Below the pieces are notes generated by a model that saw only the letters and a program-made list of their open reading frames with translations, ran no database searches and was not told the DNA's origin. This document shows positions 1 through 7,195 of a stretch of 36,368 nucleotides of DNA, one piece after another (position 1 is the stretch's first letter; every line of letters starts with the position of its first letter). This DNA comes from Planctomycetaceae bacterium (GTDB lineage: Bacteria; Planctomycetota; Phycisphaerae; Phycisphaerales; Zrk34), in contig NYZD01000167.1 of assembly GCA_002685935.1 (NCBI GenBank), positions 1 to 36,368 on the forward strand. The letters run 5' to 3'. The translations under genes and the position numbers were made by a program.

Positions 1-467
1 TCGTGCTTTTCGGTCTGCGAACGAAATCGCAGCTCGTCGATGTGGTCGATGATCTCGCGGAGGTTGTAGCCGCTGGAAATCTTGTTTTTGATCTCGCCGA
101 AGATTTCACCGATTTTGTATTCGATAGTGTTCGGTCCGCTGGCCCTCAGGTTGAAGCCGTTCAGGTAGGGAACGAGCTTCTGATTGACGAACTCCACCAG
201 ATCATCGCCGATCATCGCCTTGTTGTGGTCAATCTGCCCGTCTTTGCCTTTGGGCGCAGCCCAGCTTTCCCAGCGATAGGGCTTTTCGAGGATGTAGGTG
301 TATTTCTTGCCATCAAGCGCTGCTTCGTCGGCGCGGTCCTGCTCCAGCCCGTCGAGGTATTTCAGAAACAGCAGCCACGAAGTCTGCTCGGTGTAATCGA
401 GTTCGGTGGTGCAGCCGGCCTCTTTCCACAGCACGTCGTCGATATTCTTGAAGGCTTGTTCAAACAT
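1..467 (-). CDS. hsdM: Type I restriction-modification DNA methyltransferase subunit HsdM, N-terminal part (runs off left edge)
   Basis: HsdM is the adenine methyltransferase subunit of type I restriction-modification enzymes and works with HsdS and HsdR. Reading the minus strand from the ATG at 467 gives about 155 open residues with no stop before the window edge. The protein begins MFEQAFKNIDDVLWKEAG, followed by ELDYTEQTSWLLFLKYLDGL and a YNLREIIDHIDEL stretch. This is the classic HsdM_N helical domain that precedes the SAM-binding domain. The DPAG and NPPY-type catalytic motifs would lie beyond position 1, so activity cannot be judged. A modest GAGG lies about 8 bases upstream of the start. 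The gene follows a 96-residue unknown ORF on the same strand after a 32-base gap, which suggests one operon. Family identity is secure; whether hsdS and hsdR follow is not visible. Confidence 0.9.
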   Translation of the reverse strand, partial: MFEQAFKNIDDVLWKEAGCTTELDYTEQTSWLLFLKYLDGLEQDRADEAALDGKKYTYILEKPYRWESWAAPKGKDGQIDHNKAMIGDDLVEFVNQKLVPYLNGFNLRASGPNTIEYKIGEIFGEIKNKISSGYNLREIIDHIDELRFRSQTEKH

Positions 468-499
468 GATGGTGTCGCCTCGATGGTGGGGCCGGTTGA

Positions 500-790
500 T
501 TAAGCGCCGCGATTGTCCTTGATCGTGAAGGCATCGACCGATCCTCCGGCGTAGTAGGTGGTCGCTTTGAGCAGGATCAGGGCCGGGTCGTCACAGAAGG
601 GCTTGAGCCGGTCGGCTTTGGCAAGGGCGTCGTTGGTGCTGTCGGCGGCCCATTGCATATCGCGCACGCCGTCCATTTCCGCTGACTCGAACGGGGGTTC
701 ACCGACGGCGGCGGTTAGCGGGTCACAGAGATCGGGGCCGCCGGGCGCAACACGAATCCATGCGGTCACGATGCACCGTGTCGTCCTCAT
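500..790 (-). CDS. Small hypothetical protein upstream of hsdM
   Basis: A 96-residue protein starting at ATG 790 (MRTTRCIVTAWIR) and ending at TAA 500-502, just upstream of hsdM on the same strand. I do not recognise the family. It has no signal peptide or membrane segment and is mixed alpha/beta with a polar C-terminus. An in-frame TTG at 796 would add two residues, and neither start has a strong ribosome binding site. Coding character is supported by non-repetitive protein-like sequence (for example DMQWAADSTNDALAKADRL) and by its position 32 bases before hsdM. Small ORFs at the head of restriction loci can be controllers, antirestriction proteins or passengers, and nothing here picks between these. 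Confidence 0.55.
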   Translation of the reverse strand: MRTTRCIVTAWIRVAPGGPDLCDPLTAAVGEPPFESAEMDGVRDMQWAADSTNDALAKADRLKPFCDDPALILLKATTYYAGGSVDAFTIKDNRGA

Positions 791-1201
791 GCCCAAAGGA
801 TACCCGACGCCCGGCGGGGCCGTCGATTCAGTTCAACCGATTGCCCCCAAAAGCGCGGGGAGTTCGCTTCGGCGTCTCCCCGGGTTTTTTAACCACGAAC
901 ATGACATGCCCCATCTCAGACCCCCACTTCGCGCCTTCAAATAGGCAAGGCGTGATCGTCGGCAGACCTTTCCAAAAACGCGCCGCAATCAACGTAAAGG
1001 GGGTGGGGGGCCGCCCTGAATCGATGCTGCATGCCGAATCACCAGATTCACAGCGCATCGTGGCCCGCATCGCGCGGCGGCGATCCCACGATGATGACGA
1101 ATCCGACTCGGCGTCCGCCCGGCCACTCGTCGCCGCACATCGGATACTTCTTTCCCATCGGATGAGGATGTCATTTGGCATCGGTCACGTTGGCAGCGGC
1201 C
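791..1201. other. Region without a supported gene
   Basis: Open frames on both strands here are low in hydrophobic periodicity, rich in Arg/Ser and overlap one another, so I support none of them as genes. The stretch lies between the recombinase-like tail and the hsd operon. It holds one terminator-like hairpin (856-890) and is probably decayed island DNA. Confidence 0.5.
856..890 (+). terminator. Terminator-like hairpin with T-run, no matching upstream gene
   Basis: A 7-bp stem CGGGGAG / CTCCCCG (856-862 with 876-882) encloses a 13-base loop and is followed by GG and six T residues (885-890). This is the form of a rho-independent terminator on the plus strand. No plus-strand gene reads into it in this window, so it could be left over from a lost gene, block antisense transcription into the hsd operon's upstream region, or be chance. 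Confidence 0.45.
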
Positions 1202-1411
1202 TCACCCCTTCGCCGCTTCCACCATCGCAAGGATGCCCGCCCGTAGCGGCGCAGGGAGGGACGGCCAAGCGTCGATCAGCGGGGTCAGATCGGTGTCGTT
1301 TTCGATGATTTGCGCCAAGCGGAGCGCCAAGACGTCAGTGCGGTCCGCGCCCGTCTTGTCACAAGTGACAAGTTGTTCAGGTAGTTGTGGTGAATCCGCT
1401 TCCGATGTTCC
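1202..1411 (-). pseudogene. C-terminal remnant resembling planctomycete tyrosine recombinase tails
   Basis: Minus-strand codons from 1411 to a TGA at 1202-1204 encode about 69 residues ending in LTPLIDAWPSLPAPLRAG then ILAMVEAAKG. The pattern of a short acidic stretch, AWPxLPxxIR-like helix and ILAMVxA ending is one I associate with C-terminal tails of tyrosine recombinases in planctomycetes; this is recollection, not a database result. There is no start codon or catalytic domain attached: upstream the frame runs straight into the tRNA-Leu fragment at 1412-1455. The simplest reading is a deletion that joined the end of an integrase gene to the 5' half of its target tRNA. It could instead be the end of another small protein family carrying the same tail. 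Confidence 0.45.
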
Positions 1412-1455
1412 CCGGATTTTGAATCCGGCGCGTCTGCCAATTCCGCCGCTCTGGC
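1412..1455 (-). tRNA. tRNA-Leu(CAA), 5' portion only (truncated)
   Basis: On the minus strand from 1455 the sequence reads as an acceptor 5' strand GCCAGAG, a leucine-type D-arm (GGCGGAATTGGCAGACGC) and a perfect anticodon stem CCGGA/TCCGG around loop TTCAAAA, giving anticodon CAA at 1419-1421. After 1412 a long variable arm, a T-arm (GGTTCRANYCC) and an acceptor 3' strand are expected. None is present; the sequence turns into the recombinase-like reading frame. The base at position 8 would be C instead of the near-universal T. I therefore read this as a truncated, non-functional tRNA-Leu. A promoter-like element is retained upstream. Confidence 0.75.
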
Positions 1456-1465
1456 GCGGGTGGTA

Positions 1466-1494
1466 TATCTTTACTCGATGGAGGCGGGTGTCAA
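1466..1494 (-). promoter_or_regulatory. Putative sigma70-type promoter of the truncated tRNA-Leu
   Basis: A consensus -35 box TTGACA (minus strand, 1494-1489) is followed 15-19 bases later by the TA-rich stretch TAAAGATATA, which can supply a -10 box. The first tRNA base (1455) lies 34 bases below the -35 box, as expected for a tRNA promoter with a short leader. Confidence 0.5.
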
Positions 1495-1589
1495 CTGCGC
1501 TGCCGCCGCGACTCGGCAATGCCGATCGTGGACATGGGGCAGCCCGGCAACGTCCAACGTCTCGAGTCGCCGTGCGATCTCCAGGGCCT

Positions 1590-2588
1590 TCACGTCTCGT
1601 CGGTCTTGTATCGTGACCGGACCCCGCTACAAACGAACTCGTCGCAGGCGGAATCCTGCCACGCGGGATCGATGCCGATCGACACATTGTCGCCGTAATA
1701 ACCGGCGATGAATCCGCCGCGGCCGCGCCACAGTTCATCGAGCATCTGGCGCGCTTTGTCGCGGATCACCCGCTCGTCACCTCGAGGCAGCACCTGCTGA
1801 ATGTCCACGGGACACCAGAAGGTGATACGACTGTCCTGCTGATAGGCCGCAAGCGTGTCGATGCCGTGCAGATCGGGCTGATCGAACTGCAGCACGTCGA
1901 TGCCCGCGTCGATCAGACCCGGCACAATCGCGCGAATCTGCCCGCACGAGTGCATGAACACTCTCAGCCCAAGGTCGTGGGCCAGGCCGCAGAGCGTGGC
2001 AAATCTCGGCTGAAACTCCTGATGCCACAGTTCGGGGCTGATCAGCGTCTGCGTCTGCGTGCCCCAATCTTCGGGGAACATCACACTATCGGCGCCGGCG
2101 CCGGCAAAATTGCGAATCATGTCGGCGAGCATCACGTCGATCCGATCGTGAAGCGTGCTAATCCAATCCGGCTCCGTGACCAGGTCCATCAGGTATTGAT
2201 CGAGCTTGCGCATTTTGCGGGCGATGTTGAACGCAAAACCAGGCATGTGCCCAATCAGCCAATGGTCGCCGTGTTCGACGCGAAGCTGCACGACCTCGGC
2301 GTAGTCCTCGGCATGCGTGTAGTCCGGAAATGTGTAACCGTCCAGATCGGACAGATTCTCCAGCACGCCCCTGACGACCTCGCCCTTCGAGGTGGGATCG
2401 ATCCGGGACCACGTGTTGCCCCACTCGTCGGTTCGCTGCCATCGACCGTCGCCCAGCGCCTGCCAGTCGGTCGCGCGGGTGCGGGCCTTGCACCCGGCCC
2501 CCTTGAAGTCCGACCCGTCGAAAGACCGCGCCACGCGCGCCGGCCCCCCGAATTCAAGCGTCCGCCGAACAATCTCACGGGGTGTCAT
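1590..2588 (-). CDS. Uroporphyrinogen-decarboxylase-family protein (MtaA-like, not HemE)
   Basis: A 332-residue member of the URO-D superfamily starting at ATG 2588 (MTPREIVRRTLEF), with CGGAGGACAGG just upstream as ribosome binding site; a longer in-frame reading to 2912 has no protein-like content. The barrel shows MFPEDWGTQ, then FMHSCGQIRAIVPGLIDAG and LQFDQPDLHG, with the His-x-Cys-Gly motif that carries zinc ligands in MtaA/CmuA-type corrinoid methyltransferases. The N-terminal arginine motif of true HemE is absent, so haem synthesis is unlikely. Relatives in planctomycetes and verrucomicrobia sit next to sugar-oxidoreductase genes, as here, where it is divergent from the Gfo/Idh operon. 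The substrate is unknown. The C-terminus is slightly unusual, ending in a polar VCSGVRSRYKTDET. Confidence 0.8.
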   Translation of the reverse strand: MTPREIVRRTLEFGGPARVARSFDGSDFKGAGCKARTRATDWQALGDGRWQRTDEWGNTWSRIDPTSKGEVVRGVLENLSDLDGYTFPDYTHAEDYAEVVQLRVEHGDHWLIGHMPGFAFNIARKMRKLDQYLMDLVTEPDWISTLHDRIDVMLADMIRNFAGAGADSVMFPEDWGTQTQTLISPELWHQEFQPRFATLCGLAHDLGLRVFMHSCGQIRAIVPGLIDAGIDVLQFDQPDLHGIDTLAAYQQDSRITFWCPVDIQQVLPRGDERVIRDKARQMLDELWRGRGGFIAGYYGDNVSIGIDPAWQDSACDEFVCSGVRSRYKTDET

Positions 2589-2749
2589 GTTCCCTGTCCT
2601 CCGAGTCCCGAGGTACCGGCCGACGCCGACTGCAGACCACGATATCGCGATGAGCATGCTGCGCCTACGATGCCTCGCTCGTCGCGCCGAAGCGGTCCCC
2701 ATTGGGGCGGCGTGGCCGAACAGGCTGGCCCGCATCGCGACGCCTTGTG

Positions 2750-2760
2750 TTGTCGGACAA
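2750..2760. promoter_or_regulatory. Perfect inverted repeat resembling a FadR-type GntR operator
   Basis: TTGTC-G-GACAA is a perfect 11-base inverted repeat in the 223-base divergent region between the URO-D-family gene and the Gfo/Idh operon, 51 bases upstream of the latter's start. It fits the TnGTNNNACnA form known for FadR-subfamily GntR repressors of sugar-acid and carbon pathways. No GntR gene is in the window, so the match rests on pattern alone. Confidence 0.35.
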
Positions 2761-2811
2761 GACATCGCAAAATCATCTTCGATGAACTTCTTCCGGGGCA
2801 GGGAGCGGATC

Positions 2812-3813
2812 ATGCTCAGAGCAGTCGTGGTCGGGATGGGTCCGATCGGCAATCGACATGCCCGGCTGCTCGCCGAAGACGACTCGGCGGAGCTCGTCGG
2901 TGTGTGCGACATCGACGTGACGCGCGCCGACGCGGCGAGCGAGGCATCGGGCGTCCCCGCGTTTAACGACGCCGGTCAAATGCTCCAGGCCCTGGCGCCG
3001 GACGTCTGCCACATCACCACCGGCGGACACGAATACGGTTCAGATCATTTTAAGCCCACCATGCAGGCGATCGAAGCCGGCTGTCACGTACTCGGCGAGA
3101 AACCAATCTCAAACGACATTCAACAGGCTCAGCAGATGGTCGAAGCCGCGCGACAGCGCGGCGTGTGCTACGGTATCAATCTCAACCATCGCTTCACCCC
3201 CGCCGCCACGTTGGCCAAACGCTGGCTGGATGAGGGCCGCCTGGGCCATCTGCTGTTTGTGAACATGGCGATGTGGATCGGCAATCCCGCCGAGTCGTCC
3301 CCCTACTTCCACATCAAGGCATTGCACCCCCACACCGTTGACGTGATGCGCCACTTCTGCGGGGATATCGAAGCCGTGCAGTGCTTTGCGACCCAGGCGC
3401 CCGGCAGGTCCATCTGGTCCACCGCCCAGTTCAATCTGCGGTTCCGCAACGGCGTGGTCGGCTCGCTGACCGGCAGTTACGATATCCAGCGCGGACATCC
3501 CATGGAACGCTGCGAAGTCGCCGGCACCGCCGGCCGCTTCGTGATTGACGACATGTGGCGCGAAGCCACCCTCTATCCGGCCGGCGATCCGATCAAACAG
3601 GTCTACACCGATCCGACGTTCGGCGGGTTCGCCGAGCAGGGCGGGTTCGAGCACACCTTCCGCACGCGCATCCGCCGCTTCCTGAAACAGGTCGCCGCCG
3701 GCGCGTCACCGGATGAAATCGACGGCTCCGGTGCCGACGGCCTGGCCGCCCAAAAGGTCCTCGCCGCCGCGATAGAATCGCTTGAAAACCGGTCCGTCGC
3801 GGTGGTGGATTGA
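2812..3813 (+). CDS. Gfo/Idh/MocA family oxidoreductase (first of tandem pair)
   Basis: NAD(P)-dependent sugar dehydrogenase of 333 residues. The Rossmann motif GMGPIGNRHARLL lies near residues 8-20, the family EKP motif is present as GEKPISND (NAD/sugar binding, catalytic Lys), and the C-terminal domain carries NHRFTPAA and the substrate-site ALHPHTVDVMRHF with candidate catalytic His. Start ATG 2812 is preceded by GGGAGCGG at good spacing; an upstream in-frame extension to 2392 runs through the divergent promoter region and is rejected. First gene of a six-gene operon that ends in rhaM. It is closely similar to the next gene (shared HYKPTM/HFKPTM, EKPISN, NHRFTPAA, SSPxFH, ALHPH). Family certain; substrate unknown, plausibly a deoxy-sugar or inositol-like compound. 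Confidence 0.9.
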   Translation: MLRAVVVGMGPIGNRHARLLAEDDSAELVGVCDIDVTRADAASEASGVPAFNDAGQMLQALAPDVCHITTGGHEYGSDHFKPTMQAIEAGCHVLGEKPISNDIQQAQQMVEAARQRGVCYGINLNHRFTPAATLAKRWLDEGRLGHLLFVNMAMWIGNPAESSPYFHIKALHPHTVDVMRHFCGDIEAVQCFATQAPGRSIWSTAQFNLRFRNGVVGSLTGSYDIQRGHPMERCEVAGTAGRFVIDDMWREATLYPAGDPIKQVYTDPTFGGFAEQGGFEHTFRTRIRRFLKQVAAGASPDEIDGSGADGLAAQKVLAAAIESLENRSVAVVD

Positions 3814-3904
3814 TTCGTGGATCGCGCGGCCGCTGGTTGAGCCGGCAGAAGTTGACGCTACCATCGGCGTCTCATCAACGCCCGTTGCGGGTAAGGAACG
3901 GATC

Positions 3905-4900
3905 ATGATCAACGTCGCTGTGGTCGGACTCGGTAGCATTGGCAACACGCACGCCCGGTGTTACCGCGAGAATCGCTACACCAGGATCGTGGCCGTGTGC
4001 GACATCCTCCGCGAGCGAGCCGACCGCGCCGCCCAGGAATACAACTGCCCGGCGTTCTACTCGATTAAACAGATGCTGGCCTCGGACATCCGCATCGACG
4101 CCGCGAGCATGGCCACGGCCGGCGTCGAGAACGGCGGCGATCATTACAAGCCCACCATGGAACTGCTCAACGCCGGCATCCCCGTCCTCGGTGAAAAACC
4201 CATCTCCAACAAAGTCAGCGAAGCAAAGAAGATGGTCGCACTGGCCAAGCGCAAGCGCCTGCCCTACGCAATCGACTTGAACCATCGATTCACCCCCGCC
4301 GCCGTCAAAGCCAAGCAATGGCTCGACTCCGGCCGCATCGGCGAAGTCAACTTCGTCAACATGTACATGTGGATCAACAATCCCAATGAATCCAGCCCGC
4401 ACTTCCACATGCGCGCACTGCATCCGCACTCACTCGACGTGATGCGCTACTTCGGCGGCGACGTCGCCCGTGTCCACGCATTCTTCAAGAAGGGCAAGGG
4501 CCGCAAGATCTGGTCGAATGTCCACGTCAACCTGCAGTTCAAGTCCGGCGTGCTCGGGCACCTCATGGGCAGCTACGACGGCGGCGGACCCGGCACCCCC
4601 TGGGGACTCGAACGCTGCGACATCATCGGCGCCAAGGCAATGGTCACCATCAATGACGCCTGTGAGAAGCTCATCTTCTCCCCGCGATTCTCCCTGGAAC
4701 AGGAAATCTACGACCACCCCGGCGGCATGAAGAGCTTCGGCGACACGTTCGAATCCCGCATCGGCAAGTGGGTCGATGACCTGCGCAAGAAAACCAAACC
4801 CAGCGCCGTGGACGGCAAGGCAGAAGACGCGCTCAAGGCCCAACTGATCATCGAGGCCGCCATCGAGAGCTGGGAAAAAGGCACCGTCGTCGATCTCTAG
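3905..4900 (+). CDS. Gfo/Idh/MocA family oxidoreductase (second of tandem pair)
   Basis: A 331-residue paralogue of the preceding gene. The N-terminal GLGSIGNTHARC is the NAD-binding glycine loop, GEKPISNK holds the family lysine, and LNHRFTPAAVKAKQWL and MRALHPHSLDVMRYFGGD mark the C-terminal substrate domain. Start ATG 3905 follows AAGGAACGG; the in-frame extension to 3782 overlaps the end of the previous gene and lacks protein character. The gap to the upstream gene is 91 bases and to the next gene 26. Retention of both copies side by side suggests two sequential or opposite redox steps on one sugar, or a heteromer; this is inference. Unlike its neighbour it has a lysine-rich stretch (FFKKGKGRKIW) near the middle. 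Confidence 0.9.
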   Translation: MINVAVVGLGSIGNTHARCYRENRYTRIVAVCDILRERADRAAQEYNCPAFYSIKQMLASDIRIDAASMATAGVENGGDHYKPTMELLNAGIPVLGEKPISNKVSEAKKMVALAKRKRLPYAIDLNHRFTPAAVKAKQWLDSGRIGEVNFVNMYMWINNPNESSPHFHMRALHPHSLDVMRYFGGDVARVHAFFKKGKGRKIWSNVHVNLQFKSGVLGHLMGSYDGGGPGTPWGLERCDIIGAKAMVTINDACEKLIFSPRFSLEQEIYDHPGGMKSFGDTFESRIGKWVDDLRKKTKPSAVDGKAEDALKAQLIIEAAIESWEKGTVVDL

Positions 4901-4926
4901 GACCATCACGCCACGAAGGAACCACC

Positions 4927-5724
4927 ATGAAACTCGGCGTCAATTCCGTCCTCTTCGGCGGCCACGACATGGCCACCGCGTTCAAATACGTCAAAGCCTG
5001 TGGCTACGACGGCATCGAGGTCTCCGCCATTAACTCCATGAGCGAGCACGTCGTCCTCGAACGCTGGCAGGAGACCGCCGCCGAGGCAAGGAAACTCGCC
5101 GACCAGCACGACCTGCCCATCCTCGCCATGGAACAGCCCTCGCAGGACCCCGACACGATGCAGCGAGGGTTCGAAGCCGCCGCCGTGATGGGTTGCCCCG
5201 TGATCAACTGCGGGCCCGGCGGAAAGACCGGCGACGAAGAATCATTCAAGACGTCCATCGACGCGCTGAACCAATTATCGGAAATGGCCGCGCAATACAA
5301 CGTCACGCTGTGCGCCAAGGCCCACGTCGGCCAAGGCGTCCACGACACCCCCACCAGCGTGCGTCTGCTTCAGGCCGTCAACCATCCGAACTTCGGCCTC
5401 GACATGGACCCCTCGCACATCCACCGCGCCGATGAGAACCCCGTCGAAGCGATCGCCGCCGTTGTCGACCGAATTCGCCACGTCCACATCCGTGATTGCA
5501 AAGGCCGTCAGCAGGGCCCCGGTGATCCCGAGATGCAATCCAACGGCCGCGGCGATATCGACCTGCTTGGCTACCTCCGCGTCCTGCACCAATCAGGTTA
5601 CGCCGGCCCCGTTGATCTGGAGATCATCGGTGCCAAAGAATACGAACTGCCCCTGTGCGTCATGATTGCCGCCGAATCGCGCGGACACATGCAGGCCTGT
5701 CTTCAGGCCTGTGGAGCCCGATGA
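4927..5724 (+). CDS. Sugar phosphate isomerase/epimerase family protein (xylose-isomerase-like TIM barrel)
   Basis: A 265-residue AP-endonuclease-2-type TIM barrel. It starts MKLGVNSVLFGGHD, with GYDGIEVSAIN (strand 2 Glu), FGLDMDPSHIHRAD and IRHVHIRDCKG (metal-binding Asp/His) and, near the end, VDLEIIGAKEY (final metal-binding Glu). These features fit the divalent-metal site that moves protons in isomerases, epimerases and inosose-type dehydratases. AAGGAACCACC precedes the start. It is cytoplasmic, with no signal peptide. Position between two Gfo/Idh dehydrogenases and a sulfatase-fold gene points to epimerisation or dehydration of a keto-sugar made by the dehydrogenases. Substrate not deducible. 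Confidence 0.85.
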   Translation: MKLGVNSVLFGGHDMATAFKYVKACGYDGIEVSAINSMSEHVVLERWQETAAEARKLADQHDLPILAMEQPSQDPDTMQRGFEAAAVMGCPVINCGPGGKTGDEESFKTSIDALNQLSEMAAQYNVTLCAKAHVGQGVHDTPTSVRLLQAVNHPNFGLDMDPSHIHRADENPVEAIAAVVDRIRHVHIRDCKGRQQGPGDPEMQSNGRGDIDLLGYLRVLHQSGYAGPVDLEIIGAKEYELPLCVMIAAESRGHMQACLQACGAR

Positions 5725-5766
5725 CCGACCGCACCCGTCGCACCGAGCATAAGGACCAAACAGAAA

Positions 5767-7167
5767 ATGGCTAAGCGTACAAGTAAGACCAAACGACCCA
5801 ACATCCTGCTCATCGCCATCGATTCGCTCCGCCGCGATCACATGAGCTGCTACGGCTACCACCGGCTCACCACACCTTACATTGATGATTTCGCCGAGCA
5901 GTGCACGCTGTTTGAACAGACATTCAGCCCCCACATCCCCACAACATCGGCGTACGCGTCGATGCTCACCGGACGCGATTGCTTCGGCACCGAAGTCGTC
6001 GCCCTCCGCCACAAGGGCGGCCTCACCAAAAAGGTGACCACGCTCCCGGAACTGTTACGACAGGAAGGCTACAACACCACCTGCGTCGGTTTCGGTGGCA
6101 ACCCGTCCAGTCGCGGATTCAGCAGATACCTCGAATACGAACAATGGGGATCGTGGGCCAACGCCCCATTGGCCAAGGCCGACCTCCTCAATCAGGTGGC
6201 CCTGCCGGAGCTCGATCGGCTAAGCCGTTCATCCAAGCCCTGGTTTGTCATGCTCCGCCATATGGATCCCCACGCGCCCTATCTGCCGCCGCCGCCCTAC
6301 AACCAGATGTTCTACAGCGGTGATCCCACCGACAAAAAGAAGCCCAATACGATCAAGCCGGCATTCGATTTCAAGCCCTTCGCCGACTTCTTCAAATCCT
6401 GGATGATGCCCGGCCTGCGCGATGCCGACTGGGTCGATGCCCAATACGACGGCGCGATCGCCTACATGGACGCCTGCATCCAGGTGATCTTCCAACGCCT
6501 CGAAGAGATCGGCGTGATCGACGACACCATCGTCGCCCTCAACGGCGACCACGGCGAGACCCTGCAGGAACATACATGCTGGTTCGATCACCATGGCACG
6601 TACGATCCCACCCTCGTCGTGCCCCTGATGATCCGTTACCCGCGCAAAGTCCCGATGGGACTGCGTATCCCCGGCATCAATCAGCACAAAGATCTCGTGC
6701 CCACGCTGCTGGATCTCGCGGGCGTCAAATCATCGCTGAAGTTCGACGGCCGATCTCTCATGAAACTCGTACGCGGCCAGGCCGCCAGCTTTGAAAGCGA
6801 GTTCTACATCACCGAATGCACCTGGATGCGCAAGCACGGCTGGCGCACGCCGCAATGGAAATACATTGAGGCACTGGAGCCCGACTTCCACTTCCTCGAC
6901 GCCGTTGAACTCTACGACCTCGTCGAAGATCCGCTCGAACTGAACAATCTGGCCCGCAAGAACCCCGACGTCGTCGCCACGCTGCGCGACCGGATGAACC
7001 GCTTCATCGCAAAACGTGAAAAGCAGCTCGGCATCACCAACCCCATGCTAACCCAAGGCGACTGGAACGCCGGCGCGCCGTTTGCCTCCAGCCGGGAAGC
7101 GTACGCCGCGCTGCACATCGGCGACTCCAAGGAGGCCAAGCGCATCCAGGCCATGTCACGCAAATAA
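5767..7167 (+). CDS. Sulfatase-fold (alkaline phosphatase superfamily) hydrolase/transferase lacking the formylglycine cysteine
   Basis: A 466-residue protein of the sulfatase/alkaline phosphatase superfamily. Metal ligands are visible at the N-terminus (NILLIAIDSLRRDHMSCYG, residues 12-30) and in the C-terminal half (LNGDHGETL then DHHGTYDPTLVVPLMIRYP). The segment that in S1 sulfatases reads C/S-x-P-x-R-A-S-x-L-T-G is here TTSAYASMLTG (residues 59-69). The Cys or Ser converted to formylglycine is Thr59, the Pro is Ser and the Arg is Tyr. Thr nucleophiles are known in phosphodiesterase and phosphotransferase branches such as LtaS and EptA, so phosphoryl chemistry is more likely than sulfate ester hydrolysis. 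No signal peptide is present (basic MAKRTSKTKR start), implying a cytoplasmic enzyme. AAGGACC precedes the start. Often annotated simply as sulfatase. Confidence 0.85.
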   Translation: MAKRTSKTKRPNILLIAIDSLRRDHMSCYGYHRLTTPYIDDFAEQCTLFEQTFSPHIPTTSAYASMLTGRDCFGTEVVALRHKGGLTKKVTTLPELLRQEGYNTTCVGFGGNPSSRGFSRYLEYEQWGSWANAPLAKADLLNQVALPELDRLSRSSKPWFVMLRHMDPHAPYLPPPPYNQMFYSGDPTDKKKPNTIKPAFDFKPFADFFKSWMMPGLRDADWVDAQYDGAIAYMDACIQVIFQRLEEIGVIDDTIVALNGDHGETLQEHTCWFDHHGTYDPTLVVPLMIRYPRKVPMGLRIPGINQHKDLVPTLLDLAGVKSSLKFDGRSLMKLVRGQAASFESEFYITECTWMRKHGWRTPQWKYIEALEPDFHFLDAVELYDLVEDPLELNNLARKNPDVVATLRDRMNRFIAKREKQLGITNPMLTQGDWNAGAPFASSREAYAALHIGDSKEAKRIQAMSRK

Positions 7168-7195
7168 GCCGATCGCTCCCCGCGCAGCGTCCGTC

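Noticed and set aside
1-503. A 166-residue plus-strand reading frame at the left edge
   Set aside because: It is the antisense shadow of the hsdM start, whose protein is clearly recognisable.
1355-1372. CTTGTCAC-AA-GTGACAAG near-perfect inverted repeat
   Set aside because: It has only a two-base spacer and lies inside the recombinase-like coding remnant, where it encodes LVTCDK; an att core is possible but nothing else supports it.
1202-1738. A 178-residue minus-strand reading frame read as a single protein
   Set aside because: Its middle translates the tRNA-Leu fragment and its first part lies over the promoter and the end of the URO-D-family gene; only the last 69 residues look protein-like.
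1590-2588. Calling the URO-D-family gene hemE
   Set aside because: The N-terminal arginine motif of HemE is missing, the zinc-type HSCG motif of MtaA-like proteins is present, and no haem genes are nearby.
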